A stretch of DNA of 64,000 nt from positions 124,001 through 188,000 of the forward strand of contig NZ_JAFBBZ010000001.1 of the NCBI RefSeq assembly GCF_016907435.1, written 5' to 3'. This stretch comes from Nocardioides salarius. GTDB lineage: Bacteria > Actinomycetota > Actinomycetes > Propionibacteriales > Nocardioidaceae. Below, one piece after another: positions 24,000-34,576 of the stretch (position 1 is the first letter of the stretch; each line of letters starts with the position of its first letter). The position numbers and the translations under genes were made by a program. A model generated the notes under the pieces. It did not search any database, had not been told where the DNA came from, and saw only the letters and a list, made by a program, of their open reading frames with translations.

Positions 24000-24524
24000 A
24001 TGCGACCCGTCACCACCACCCTGTCCACCCTGGCCGCCGCGGCCGTCCTGTCCACCGCCACCGCCGGTCTGGCCGCGGCGTCGGACGACCCGGGACCCGG
24101 GGCCACCACCCACCGCGAGGTCGGCCGCCTGCTCGAGTGCACCGGCACGTGGATGCAGCGTCCGGTCCTCGCGTCGGTCTACGAGAACCGCGGGGTCGTC
24201 AACGAGGTCTCCGTGCAGGTCGGGGAGGGCCGCCGCGAGGTGGGCGCCGCCCGGACCCAGGAGCGCCGCTTCATCCGCGACGGCCGGGTGCGCGCCACCC
24301 TCGACCTCGGCGGGCGCCCGGCCCGGCTCAGCGGCACCGTGTCCCGCACCGGGGTGCGCAGCACGGTCCACGAGGAGCACGACGACGCCGGCCAGCACGT
24401 GGTCGTCGACGGCGTGCACCGGATGCTCGACGTCGACCTCGCGCTGGTCTGGCGTGGTCGTGGTGCACCGCTGGAGTGCACCGGGTTCGCCTACGACCTG
24501 CAGGTCACGACGACCCCGGCCTGA
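24000..24524 (+). CDS. Secreted hypothetical protein with signal peptide
   Basis: The 174-aa protein has a clear signal peptide (MRPVTTTLSTLAAAAVLSTA, cleavage likely after an AAA near residue 27). The mature part carries two cysteines in matching LECTG contexts near its start and end, which could form a disulfide closing a beta-rich domain. Function unknown. GAGAGGA lies 6-7 nt before the ATG. It converges on gcvP with only 3 nt between the stop codons. Confidence 0.75.
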   Translation: MRPVTTTLSTLAAAAVLSTATAGLAAASDDPGPGATTHREVGRLLECTGTWMQRPVLASVYENRGVVNEVSVQVGEGRREVGAARTQERRFIRDGRVRATLDLGGRPARLSGTVSRTGVRSTVHEEHDDAGQHVVVDGVHRMLDVDLALVWRGRGAPLECTGFAYDLQVTTTPA

Positions 24525-24527
24525 GCG

Positions 24528-27419
<2,892 letters not shown>

Positions 27420-27479
27420 GGTGGCGGGCTCCTCGGGTGTGGGTCGTCCGGGTGCCTCCCCCTCTGTCACGCGCAGGGC

Positions 27480-27602
27480 GCTCCAGAGTTGCCTGGCCCG
27501 CGTGGTCCTGGCGCCTGAGAGGTTCCGGGGAGGAATTGCCCCTTCGGCGCCCCGGCACGCCGCCGTGGTGGCCGGCGCCGGGGACTCTCCCGCACGGGAT
27601 GG
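27480..27602 (-). promoter_or_regulatory. Glycine riboswitch in the gcvP leader
   Basis: On the minus strand the leader contains the conserved glycine-aptamer segments in order: GGGAGAG (27591-27585), GCCGAAGGGGCAA (27548-27536) and CTCTCAGG (27521-27514), followed by a GGCAACTCTGGAG segment. One complete aptamer is recognised; whether a second partial one follows cannot be decided by eye. Glycine binding is expected to switch on gcvP. Confidence 0.9.
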
Positions 27603-27636
27603 TCAGCGCGGCCCAATCTACTACCCCCCACGCGCA

Positions 27637-27670
27637 CCACGACCCGCCCGGGAGCCCGGGCGGGTCGTGG
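27637..27670. terminator. Hairpin terminator after the MerR gene
   Basis: A perfect 16-bp stem (27637-27652 with 27655-27670) lies about 22 nt beyond the stop codon of the MerR gene on the minus strand. It separates that gene from the riboswitch and gcvP. Confidence 0.85.
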
Positions 27671-27692
27671 AGGTGGTGCTGTGGGGTGCGGC

Positions 27693-28295
27693 TCAGCCGG
27701 CGCTGCGGGCGGCGCGGCGGGCGGCGAGCTCGTCGCCGGCGCCGGAGGTGGCCTCGTCGTCGGCCGCGGTGCGCTCGCTGGGCAGCTCGGCGAGCGTGCC
27801 CTCGATCTCGCGCCACACGCCGCCGATGGCGATGCCGAAGACGCCCTGGCCGCCCTGGAGCAGGTCGATGACCTCGTCGTTGCTCGTGCACTCGTAGACC
27901 GAGGCGCCGTCGCTCATCAACGTGACACGGGTCAGGTCGTCGGTGCCGCGCGCTCGCAGGTGCTGCACCGCGGTGCGGATCTGCTGCAGCGAGATGCCGG
28001 CGTCGAGCAGGCGCTTGATCACCTTGAGGATCAAGATGTCGCGGAAGGAGTAGAGCCGCTGCGACCCGGAGCCCTTGGCCCCGCGCACGGTCGGCTCGAC
28101 GAGCCCGGTGCGGGCCCAGTAGTCGAGCTGGCGGTAGGTGATGCCCGCGGCGTTGCAGGCCGTGGGCCCGCGGTAGCCGGTGTCGCTGGGCAGGGGTGAG
28201 ACGTCGTCGGTGAAGAGGAGTCCCTGCTCGTCGGCGGCCTCGGCCGCTGCGGCGGCGTCGCGGGTCGCCCGCAGCTCCTGCTCGTGCTCGTTCAC
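27693..28295 (-). CDS. MerR-family regulator (Rv1830-type)
   Basis: The 200-aa protein has a winged-helix MerR domain from about residue 40: YRGPTACNAAGITYRQLDYWARTGLVEP, then RLYSFRDILILKVIKRLLDAGISLQQI. Its position beside the DUF151 nuclease and FtsR matches Rv1830 of M. tuberculosis. No metal-binding cysteines are present in the effector part, so it is not a metal sensor of the usual type. GTG at 28295 has GGAGG 5 nt upstream. Its promoter is preceded by a palindrome shared with the garA promoter. Confidence 0.9.
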   Translation of the reverse strand: MNEHEQELRATRDAAAAAEAADEQGLLFTDDVSPLPSDTGYRGPTACNAAGITYRQLDYWARTGLVEPTVRGAKGSGSQRLYSFRDILILKVIKRLLDAGISLQQIRTAVQHLRARGTDDLTRVTLMSDGASVYECTSNDEVIDLLQGGQGVFGIAIGGVWREIEGTLAELPSERTAADDEATSGAGDELAARRAARSAG

Positions 28296-28396
28296 GCGGT
28301 CCTCCGTGGGTCTACTCCGCTGGGACGTAACCCCCAGGGAAGGAGCCGTGGCTGCCGAGGCGACCACAACGGTGGAGTTACAACGAAGACATCCTC

Positions 28397-28425
28397 AACG
28401 TATGCCCCCGGGGGACGGGGGTCAA
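28397..28425 (-). promoter_or_regulatory. Sigma-70-type promoter of the MerR gene
   Basis: On the minus strand TTGACC (28425-28420), a 17-nt spacer and TACGTT (28402-28397) form a good housekeeping promoter. Transcription would start near 28390, giving a leader of about 95 nt. Confidence 0.65.
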
Positions 28426-28446
28426 AGACTCTCGCGGCGTGTCGCA

Positions 28447-28469
28447 ACCCTCAACCTGAGGTCGAGGGT
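28447..28469. promoter_or_regulatory. Palindrome ACCCTC-N11-GAGGGT upstream of the MerR promoter
   Basis: This 23-bp near-perfect palindrome (10 of 11 pairs) is centred on 28458, about 70 nt upstream of the predicted start of the MerR transcript. The same half-sites with the same 11-nt spacing recur at 30364-30386 by garA. It is probably an operator of one of the two MerR-type regulators encoded here. Confidence 0.6.
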
Positions 28470-28479
28470 GAGGTCGTGG

Positions 28480-28953
28480 CTACTCCTGCGGCCCGTCGAA
28501 GTCCTCGGGGGTGACGTGGTCGAGGAACTCGCGGAACTTCTCGACCTCGTCCTCCTGCTCGGCGGGCACGGCGAGGCCGGCCTCGTCGAGGACCTCCTCG
28601 GAGCACACGATCCGGGTGCCGGTGCGCAGCGCCAGGGCGATCGAGTCGGAGGGGCGGGCGCTGACCTCGACGCCCGAGCCGAGCACGAGCGTGGCGTAGA
28701 AGACGCCGTCGCGCACGTCGGTGATGCGCACCTCGACCAGCTCGTTGCCGGTCGCGCCCAGCACGTCCTTGAGCAGGTCGTGGGTCAGCGGCCGGGGCGG
28801 GGTCACCCCCTGCTGGGCGAAGGCGATCGCGGTCGCCTCCACGGCCCCGATCCAGATCGGGAGGTAGCGCTCCCCCGTCACCTCGCGCAGCAGCACGATC
28901 GGCTGGTTCGAGGGCATCTCGACCCGGACACCCATGACATCGACTTCGCGCAC
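28480..28953 (-). CDS. Bifunctional nuclease domain protein (DUF151, Rv1829-type)
   Basis: The 157-aa protein matches the DUF151 family throughout: VLLREVTGERYLPIWIGAVEA near the start, LTHDLLKDVL in the middle and RPSDSIALALR later. Plant members show RNase/DNase activity; the bacterial role is unclear. It sits between the two MerR genes as in mycobacteria. TAAGGT (28965-28960) lies 6 nt before the GTG at 28953, so its message may be leaderless and separate from the upstream genes. Confidence 0.93.
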   Translation of the reverse strand: MREVDVMGVRVEMPSNQPIVLLREVTGERYLPIWIGAVEATAIAFAQQGVTPPRPLTHDLLKDVLGATGNELVEVRITDVRDGVFYATLVLGSGVEVSARPSDSIALALRTGTRIVCSEEVLDEAGLAVPAEQEDEVEKFREFLDHVTPEDFDGPQE

Positions 28954-28959
28954 ACGATC

Positions 28960-28965
28960 ACCTTA
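28960..28965 (-). promoter_or_regulatory. -10 box of the leaderless DUF151 transcript
   Basis: TAAGGT on the minus strand is followed by 6 nt and the GTG at 28953. Confidence 0.5.
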
Positions 28966-29022
28966 CGCCGCAGGTAGTGAGGTCGCGCGGGCCCCGGGTG
29001 GTCCCGGCGTGCCCGCGCCCGA

Positions 29023-29769
29023 TCAGCGCAGCCCGGCCTTGACGAGCGTGGCGTGCAGGCGCACCGACAGGGCCGCGATCTCGGTGACCGCCTCGGCCGC
29101 TCGTCCCTTGGCGCCCGCGTCGCGGCCCCGCTCCATCGGCGCGACGACCTGCTGGACCAGCCCGACCTCCCGGTCGGCGGCCGTCTTGAAGGCGCGCAGG
29201 TGACGCGGCTCGAAGCCGAAGTCGGCCAGCTCGCGCGCGGTGCGGGCGATGACCAGCGCGTCGGTGTCGTAGTGCCCCGTGCCGGGGCGCGGGGTCAGCA
29301 GCCCGAACTGCTCGAGCTGGTCGAGCAGCGCCTCGGTGATCTCGGCGACCTTCAGCAGCTCGCGGCGCGAGAGACGCAGGTCGTCGCGCCGGGCGAAGGA
29401 GGCCGGGCTGGGCAGCCCGTCGGCGGCCAGCGCGACCGAGGGCACCGTGGGCACCACCGGCTCGATCGGCGGCGGCTCCAGGCCACGGTCGATCGCGTCG
29501 AGGTGCTCGCCGATCACCTTCAGCGGCAGGTAGTGGTCGCGCTGCATGCGCAGCACGTAGCGCAGCCGGTCGACGTCGGCGTCGGCGAACTTGCGGTAGC
29601 CCGCGGGCGTGCGCTCGGGCTTGATCAGCCCCTTGTCCTCCAGGAACCGGATCTTGGGGATGGTGACCTGCGGGAAGTCGGGACGCAGCAGGTCGAGGAC
29701 CTGCCCGATGTTCATCCGGGCGCGCGCACCGCCCGAGGCCGCGTCGACCGGGACCGGACCTGGGACCAC
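29023..29769 (-). CDS. ftsR: MerR-family regulator FtsR (Rv1828-type)
   Basis: The 248-aa protein starts with the signature of Rv1828/FtsR: IGQVLDLLRPDFPQVTIPKI, RFLEDKGLIKPERTPAGYR and QRDHYLPLKVI. In Corynebacterium glutamicum FtsR activates ftsZ and controls cell division. The C-terminal half is a helical effector domain. It begins 4 nt after garA if GTG at 29769 is used; the ATG at 29715 (MNIGQVLDLL) is the alternative. It is likely co-transcribed with garA. Confidence 0.9.
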   Translation of the reverse strand: MVPGPVPVDAASGGARARMNIGQVLDLLRPDFPQVTIPKIRFLEDKGLIKPERTPAGYRKFADADVDRLRYVLRMQRDHYLPLKVIGEHLDAIDRGLEPPPIEPVVPTVPSVALAADGLPSPASFARRDDLRLSRRELLKVAEITEALLDQLEQFGLLTPRPGTGHYDTDALVIARTARELADFGFEPRHLRAFKTAADREVGLVQQVVAPMERGRDAGAKGRAAEAVTEIAALSVRLHATLVKAGLR

Positions 29770-29772
29770 GGC

Positions 29773-30333
29773 TCAGCCGCCCTCGTGCCCCGAGAAGAAC
29801 ACCAGCCGGTACTTGCCGATCTGCACCTCGTCGCCGTCGCTGAGCCGGACCCGGTCGATGCGGTCGCGGTTGACGTAGGTGCCGTTGAGGCTCCCGGCGT
29901 CGCTGACGCTGAAGCTGGGGCCGCTGCGGTGGAACTCGGCGTGGCGGCGCGAGACCGTGACGTCGTCGAGGAAGATCTCGCTGTCGGGGTGGCGCCCGGC
30001 GGTGACCACGTCGGCGTCGAGCAGGAACCTGCTGCCCGAGCCCGGGCCCTTCTGCACCACGAGCAGCGCGTGGCCCGGCGGCAGCGCGTCGACCGCGGCC
30101 GCGTCGACCGCGTTGAGCTGGCGGTCGGAGGTCTCGACCCGGCTGGACTCGCCCGTGCCCGAGGTGCCCATCGCGCCGGCCTGCACCGAGATCGTGGCCG
30201 TCGACTCCCCCGGCCCCTCGCCCGAGGGCTCGGTGGGCTGGTCGGTGTCGGCCGTCACCAGGCGGGTGCCGCACTGGGAGCAGAAGCGTGCGTCGTCGGG
30301 GTTCTTCCTGCCACACGCGGTGCAGAACGGCAT
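29773..30333 (-). CDS. garA: FHA-domain metabolic regulator GarA/OdhI type
   Basis: The 186-aa protein has an N-terminal zinc ribbon (CTACG and CSQCG), a linker with a Ser/Thr-rich ESTATIS stretch near residues 43-49, and a C-terminal FHA domain (GRHPDSEI, VSRRHAEF, NGTYVN). In mycobacteria and corynebacteria this protein inhibits 2-oxoglutarate dehydrogenase until phosphorylated by Pkn kinases on a threonine near the N-terminus; the ESTATIS stretch is the best candidate. The zinc ribbon is an extra compared with mycobacterial GarA. A palindromic site lies at its promoter. Confidence 0.9.
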   Translation of the reverse strand: MPFCTACGRKNPDDARFCSQCGTRLVTADTDQPTEPSGEGPGESTATISVQAGAMGTSGTGESSRVETSDRQLNAVDAAAVDALPPGHALLVVQKGPGSGSRFLLDADVVTAGRHPDSEIFLDDVTVSRRHAEFHRSGPSFSVSDAGSLNGTYVNRDRIDRVRLSDGDEVQIGKYRLVFFSGHEGG

Positions 30334-30360
30334 CGCTGTCTCCTCCTGTACGACGGGGCG

Positions 30361-30395
30361 CCAACCCTCACCACCGGCTGGAGGGTGAAGGTTGG
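30361..30395. promoter_or_regulatory. Palindrome at the garA transcription start, sharing ACCCTC-N11-GAGGGT
   Basis: Outer arms 30361-30372 and 30384-30395 pair in 11 of 12 positions. Within them ACCCTC (30364-30369), 11 nt and GAGGGT (30381-30386) repeat exactly the half-sites and spacing of the site at 28447-28469. It lies immediately after the garA -10 box, where a bound protein would block transcription; an mRNA hairpin is the alternative. Confidence 0.6.
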
Positions 30396-30400
30396 CCCCG

Positions 30401-30428
30401 AACCTATCAGTCCGGCAGGGTCCGGCAA
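30401..30428 (-). promoter_or_regulatory. Probable garA promoter
   Basis: On the minus strand TTGCCG (30428-30423), a 16-nt spacer and TAGGTT (30406-30401) fit a housekeeping promoter. The -35 box lies inside the hairpin GGTCCGGCAAGCCGGACC (30419-30436), which may also end the gcvH transcript. Confidence 0.5.
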
Positions 30429-30444
30429 GCCGGACCGCGAGGGC

Positions 30445-30831
30445 TCATGCCTCGAGCGAGGCCTCGTACGCCGCGGCGTCCATCAGGGCGTCGAGCGCAC
30501 CGGTGTCGGTGGGCACGACCTCGAAGAGCCAGCCGCCGCCGTAGGGGTCGTTGTTGACCAGCTCGGGGGTGGCGTCGAGGGACTCGTTGCGGGCCACGAC
30601 CTCGCCGCTGAGCGGGGCGTAGATGTCGCTGACCGACTTGGTCGACTCCAGCTCGCCGCAGGTGCTGCCGGCCTCGAGGCTCTCGCCGATCTCGGGCAGC
30701 GAGACGTAGACGATGTCACCGAGGGCGTCCTGCGCGTACTGGGTGATCCCGATCCGCACCGCCCCCTCGTGCTCGCCGGGCGTGCGGACCCACTCGTGCT
30801 CGCTGGTGTAGGACAGGTCGTCGGGGTACAT
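30445..30831 (-). CDS. gcvH: Glycine cleavage system H protein
   Basis: The 128-aa protein is standard length. The lipoyl lysine is Lys65 in ELESTKSVSD. It shuttles the aminomethyl group between the P, T and L proteins. AGGAG precedes the ATG at 30831. It lies within the mycobacterial-type cluster between a DUF881 gene and garA, so its expression may follow that cluster, while gcvP is under its own riboswitch. Confidence 0.96.
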   Translation of the reverse strand: MYPDDLSYTSEHEWVRTPGEHEGAVRIGITQYAQDALGDIVYVSLPEIGESLEAGSTCGELESTKSVSDIYAPLSGEVVARNESLDATPELVNNDPYGGGWLFEVVPTDTGALDALMDAAAYEASLEA

Positions 30832-30862
30832 GGCGTCTCCTCTGGCTGGCGGTGCGCGCAGG

Positions 30863-31618
30863 CTACTGCGCGTCCTGGGGGCGGGCGAAGTCCGGATCGA
30901 GCGGTTCGGCCACGGCCTCGATGTCGATCGAGGCCTGCTCGGTGATCTCGACCTCCGCGCCCTCGTCCTGCAGGTCCACACGGGGGCCCTCGAGGATCGT
31001 CATTGCGTTGGTCAGCGCCGACGGCGGCCCGATCACGTCGAAGACGTACGGCGCGCTGAGCACCTGGCCGTCGACCTCGAGCCCGCCGGTGACGTCGGTG
31101 AAGGCGCTCTGGGCGACCAGGCGCACCTGGCCGTTGACCTGGATCGCCTCGGCGCCGGCCACGCGCAGGCTCTGGATCATGTCGACGACCGTGTCGGCGT
31201 TGACCGGGGCGGTCACCTCGCTGATGGTGATGCGCACCCCGGGCCCGCGCACCGGCACCAGCCCGGCGAGGATCGCGAGCGTGTCGGCCTCCGACTGCGC
31301 CTGCTGCAGCGCCGTGCGCTGGTCGGCGCTGTCGGAGGCCAGCTGGTCGCGGGTCGTCTCGAGGCGCTCGATCTCGGCGCGGGCGCGCTGGCTGGTGCCG
31401 GCCAGGCCGTCGAGGACCGCGATCAGGTCCTCGTCGCGGTAGCCGGCGTAGGTGTCGTCGGCCTCGGTCGAGCGCACCTGCACGACGGCGGCGAACGCCA
31501 CCAGGGCCAGGAGCACGGCGACGACCACCTGGTTGCGGCTCGGCGTCCTCAGTGCGTGCAGCAGCCGGTTGCGGCCCGACTGGGGCTCGCCCTGGCGCTG
31601 CGGGTCGGGCTCAGGCAT
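30863..31618 (-). CDS. DUF881 membrane-anchored protein (Rv1825-type)
   Basis: The 251-aa protein has one N-terminal membrane anchor (NQVVVAVLLALVAFAAVVQV) and an outer part with a coiled-coil stretch rich in Glu, Arg and Gln, followed by the DUF881 core (GPGVRITI, NADTVVDMIQSLRVAGAEAI, APYVFDVIG). Members of this family sit in division-associated clusters, but the precise role is not established. Its ATG at 31618 overlaps the small basic protein gene by 8 nt. Confidence 0.88.
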   Translation of the reverse strand: MPEPDPQRQGEPQSGRNRLLHALRTPSRNQVVVAVLLALVAFAAVVQVRSTEADDTYAGYRDEDLIAVLDGLAGTSQRARAEIERLETTRDQLASDSADQRTALQQAQSEADTLAILAGLVPVRGPGVRITISEVTAPVNADTVVDMIQSLRVAGAEAIQVNGQVRLVAQSAFTDVTGGLEVDGQVLSAPYVFDVIGPPSALTNAMTILEGPRVDLQDEGAEVEITEQASIDIEAVAEPLDPDFARPQDAQ

Positions 31619-31943
31619 GGAAGAGGTGGCGCCGGATGGCGGCGGCGTTGGAGAAGATGCGGATCCCGAGCACCACGATGACACCGGTCGTGAGCTGGTT
31701 GCCCACGCCGAGCTTGTCGCCCATGAACACGATGGCCGCCGCGATGACGACGTTGCTGACGAACGAGATCACGAAGACCTTGTCGTCGAAGATCCCGTCG
31801 AGGTAGGCGCGCAGCCCGCCGAAGACGGCGTCGAGCGCGGCGACGACCGCGATCGGCAGGTAGGCCTCCATCGACGTCGGCACGTCGGGCTGGAGCACGA
31901 GGCCGAGCACGATGCCCAGCAGCAGGCCGAGGGCGGCGATCAT
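31611..31943 (-). CDS. Small basic membrane protein (DUF1290, Rv1824-type)
   Basis: The 110-aa protein has three hydrophobic segments and the family pattern: MIAALGLLLGIVLGL at the start, PTSMEAYLPIAVVAALDAVFGG in the middle, and GNQLTTGVIVVLGIRIF later. It corresponds to the sbp gene found beside DUF881 genes and near division genes in many Gram-positive bacteria. It overlaps its upstream neighbour by 4 nt (ATGA) and its downstream one by 8 nt. Confidence 0.9.
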   Translation of the reverse strand: MIAALGLLLGIVLGLVLQPDVPTSMEAYLPIAVVAALDAVFGGLRAYLDGIFDDKVFVISFVSNVVIAAAIVFMGDKLGVGNQLTTGVIVVLGIRIFSNAAAIRRHLFHA

Positions 31944-32836
31944 CGGGCGCCCTCCTCGTTCTCCGCGCGCGGCTCGTCGGTGGTCAGTGGTGCGGCCGAC
32001 AGGAGCGTACGACGTCGGGCCGCGGGCAGCTTCACGGAGGTCAGGGTCTCCTGGCGGTAGGCGAAGCCCAGCGCCTGCGCCACGTTGATGAGCGCGCTGC
32101 CGCTGGCGGTCTCCTGGAACCGCGCGAGCAGGCTGCGGCTGTCGCCGATCGCCGTCACGACGTACGGCGCGGCGATGGGCACCGAGTTGACGTTGACGAC
32201 CACCCCGGAGTTGCGGATCGCGCTGACCGCGGTCAGGCGCTGCCCGTTGACCGCCACCGCCTCGGCGCCGGCGAGCCACAGCCCGTTGGCCGCCTTCTGC
32301 AGGTCGATGTCGCGGATCAGGTTGTCGCCCGCCACGGGGTTCTCCAGCGTCAGGCGCACCCCCTCCCCCTGCACGGGCAGGTAGCCGGTGGTGACCTGCA
32401 GCCGGCGCAGCCGGCTCTGGGCCTCGACGGCGGTCTCGGTGAGCCGGGCGACGTTCTGGGTGGCCAGCTCGTTCTGCTCGCGCAGCTCCACGATGCGGTC
32501 CTGGAGGTCGGAGACGGTGGCGCGACGGTCGTTGACCCGCTCGACCAGCGTGGCGCGACCGGCCCTGTTCTCGTCTGCGTCCTGGGCGGTCTGCACGGCC
32601 GCGGTGGTGACCAGGACGCCGAAGACGGCCACGACCACGGCGGCGGTGCGGTGCGGGCGCGAGCGCGAGCCCGCGGACGGGAGCTGGCCGCGACCGCGGC
32701 GCTCGGCGACGTGGAGGTAGTCCTCGTCCATCGACTGCTGGGTGATCAGCGTCAGCAGCGGCGTGGTGACCTGCGGCGGCAGGGGGGCCCGCCCGGCGTC
32801 CTCCTGCGGCTGCGGGGCGGCGGGTCGCTCAGGCAT
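31940..32836 (-). CDS. DUF881 membrane-anchored protein (Rv1823-type)
   Basis: The 298-aa protein is a paralogue of the neighbouring DUF881 protein. A proline-rich, cytoplasmic N-terminus of about 65 residues precedes one membrane segment (TAAVVVAVFGVLVTTAAV), a coiled coil and the DUF881 core (GEGVRLTLENP, LWLAGAEAVAVNGQRL, APYVVTAIG). The ATG at 32836 overlaps the pgsA-like gene by 8 nt. Two DUF881 proteins around the small basic protein suggest one membrane complex. Confidence 0.88.
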   Translation of the reverse strand: MPERPAAPQPQEDAGRAPLPPQVTTPLLTLITQQSMDEDYLHVAERRGRGQLPSAGSRSRPHRTAAVVVAVFGVLVTTAAVQTAQDADENRAGRATLVERVNDRRATVSDLQDRIVELREQNELATQNVARLTETAVEAQSRLRRLQVTTGYLPVQGEGVRLTLENPVAGDNLIRDIDLQKAANGLWLAGAEAVAVNGQRLTAVSAIRNSGVVVNVNSVPIAAPYVVTAIGDSRSLLARFQETASGSALINVAQALGFAYRQETLTSVKLPAARRRTLLSAAPLTTDEPRAENEEGAR

Positions 32837-33440
32837 GCCTCAGGCTCCGGCGCTCGGTGGTGGCCAGCAGCCGCCTGACCTGCCAGGCGTACAGGACCCC
32901 CGCCCACCAGTAGAGTCCGATGCCCCACAGGGCGAAGGACCAGCCGAAGACCTGGGCCAGGGTGGCCACGGCGCCCTCGCCGTCGCCCAGGAGCAGCAGC
33001 GGGAAGGCGTAGAGCAGGTTGAAGGTGGCCGCCTTGCCCAGGAAGTGCACCGGCAGCGAGCTGTAGCCACGGGTGCGCAGCAGCGGCACCAGGCCCCACA
33101 TCAGGGCGTCGCGCAGCGGCAGGGAGACCGCCATCCACCACGGGATGACGTCGCGCAGCGCCAGGCCGACGACGACGGCCAGGATGTAGAGGCGGTCGGC
33201 GACCGGGTCGAGCACCTGGCCCAGGACGGAGGTCTGCCCCCAGCGCCGCGCGAGCCAGCCGTCGAGGAAGTCGGTGATGCCCGAGACGACCAGCAGGCCC
33301 AGGGCCCAGCCGTCGGCCTCGGGGCCCAGCACCAGCCACAGGAACACCGGCACGCCGGCCAGCCGGAGCGCGCTGAGCACGTTGGGGAGCGTCCAGACCC
33401 GGGTGCTGCGCTCCACGTCGTCCACCACAGCTGCCTGCAC
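32829..33440 (-). CDS. CDP-alcohol phosphatidyltransferase (PgsA2-type)
   Basis: The 203-aa membrane protein has the CDP-alcohol phosphotransferase motif DGxxAR...GxxxDxxxD at DGWLARRWGQTSVLGQVLD and PVADR. Several hydrophobic helices follow. It makes a phospholipid from CDP-diacylglycerol and an alcohol; the acceptor is not certain, though Rv1822 (PgsA2) is the positional equivalent. The start is unsure: GTG at 33440 is used, GTG at 33425 is possible. A TAGGGT box at 33501-33496 would give a leader of about 50 nt. Confidence 0.85.
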   Translation of the reverse strand: MQAAVVDDVERSTRVWTLPNVLSALRLAGVPVFLWLVLGPEADGWALGLLVVSGITDFLDGWLARRWGQTSVLGQVLDPVADRLYILAVVVGLALRDVIPWWMAVSLPLRDALMWGLVPLLRTRGYSSLPVHFLGKAATFNLLYAFPLLLLGDGEGAVATLAQVFGWSFALWGIGLYWWAGVLYAWQVRRLLATTERRSLRHA

Positions 33441-33495
33441 TCCACCGTCTGGCTCGTCGGTCGCGTCCTCGTCACCGGGCGGGCCCGGCGAGCAC

Positions 33496-33501
33496 ACCCT
33501 A
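33496..33501 (-). promoter_or_regulatory. Candidate -10 box for the pgsA-like / DUF881 operon
   Basis: TAGGGT on the minus strand lies about 55 nt before the chosen start. It sits in the gap after the upstream CNNM gene. Confidence 0.35.
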
Positions 33502-33508
33502 GACGAGG

Positions 33509-34576
33509 TCAGGCACCGGTGTCGGCGGACGCCCCGTCGTCGTGGTGGGCGGCGTCGCGGATCTCGCCGACGAGCTCCTCGAGCACGTCCTCGAGGGTGG
33601 CCAGGCCCAGGGTGGTGCCCTCGGTGGTCACGACCCGGGCCATGTGCGCGCCGCGTCGCTGCAGCTGCTCGAGCGCGTCGTGCAGGGCGTCGTCGGGGGT
33701 GACCGGCGCGAAGGGACGGATCCACTTGTCCTCGAGGGGCCGCGAGCGGCGCTCCTCGTCGGGCTCGAGCACGTCCTTGATGTGCAGGTAGCCCAGGAGC
33801 TCGCCGTCGTCGGCCTCGACCGGGAAGCGGCTGAAGCCGGTCGCGGCGCAGAGCGCCTCGACCTCGGCCGGGGTCGATCCGCGACGCACCGTCGTCAGCG
33901 AGGAGGCCGGCATCAGCACCGAGGTGACCGCCTTCTCGGTGAAGCCGAGCGCGCCCGCCAGCCGGTCGTACTCGTCGGCCTCGATGAGCCCCTCGCCGCG
34001 CGACTCCTCGACCAGCGCCGCGACCTCCTCGCGGGTGAAGGCCGAGCTGATCTCGTCCTTCGGCTCGACGCGCAGCAGCCGCAGCGTCGTGTTGGCCACG
34101 GCGTTGAGGGCCACGATGATCGGGCGCAGCAGTGTCACCACGAAGAACATCGGGGGGCCGAGCACCAGCGCCGAGCGCTCGGGGCCGGCGATGGCGATGT
34201 TCTTGGGCACCATCTCGCCGAGCACGACGTGCAGGAACACCACGACGGCCAGGGCGATCACGAACGCCACCGGGTGCACCAGCGCCTCGGGCACGCCGGC
34301 GCTCTCGAAGAGCGGCTCGATGAGGTGGGCGACCGCCGGCTCGCCGACGGCGCCCAGGCCGACCGAGCAGATGGTGATGCCCAGCTGGGCGCCGGCCATC
34401 ATCAGCGAGACGTTCTCCATGGCCCGCAGGGTGGTGCGCGCCACCCGCGAGCCCGCCTGGGCACGCGGCTCGATCTGGCTGCGGCGCGCCGAGATCAGCG
34501 CGAACTCCGCACCCACGAAGAAGGCGTTGAAGGCCAGCAGGCCGATCGCGACCAGCACTCCGGTCAGGTCACTCAT
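33509..34576 (-). CDS. CNNM/CBS domain membrane protein (HlyC/CorC family)
   Basis: The 355-aa protein has an N-terminal DUF21/CNNM membrane domain (GAEFALISARRSQIE, AQLGITICSVGLGA, VVLGEMVPKNIAIA) and a pair of CBS domains. It lacks the C-terminal CorC_HlyC domain of its neighbour, so it is the shorter paralogue. Family members handle divalent metals, mainly magnesium or cobalt, although they are often labelled hemolysins. It overlaps the upstream paralogue by 8 nt; the pair matches Rv1841c-Rv1842c. Confidence 0.9.
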   Translation of the reverse strand: MSDLTGVLVAIGLLAFNAFFVGAEFALISARRSQIEPRAQAGSRVARTTLRAMENVSLMMAGAQLGITICSVGLGAVGEPAVAHLIEPLFESAGVPEALVHPVAFVIALAVVVFLHVVLGEMVPKNIAIAGPERSALVLGPPMFFVVTLLRPIIVALNAVANTTLRLLRVEPKDEISSAFTREEVAALVEESRGEGLIEADEYDRLAGALGFTEKAVTSVLMPASSLTTVRRGSTPAEVEALCAATGFSRFPVEADDGELLGYLHIKDVLEPDEERRSRPLEDKWIRPFAPVTPDDALHDALEQLQRRGAHMARVVTTEGTTLGLATLEDVLEELVGEIRDAAHHDDGASADTGA

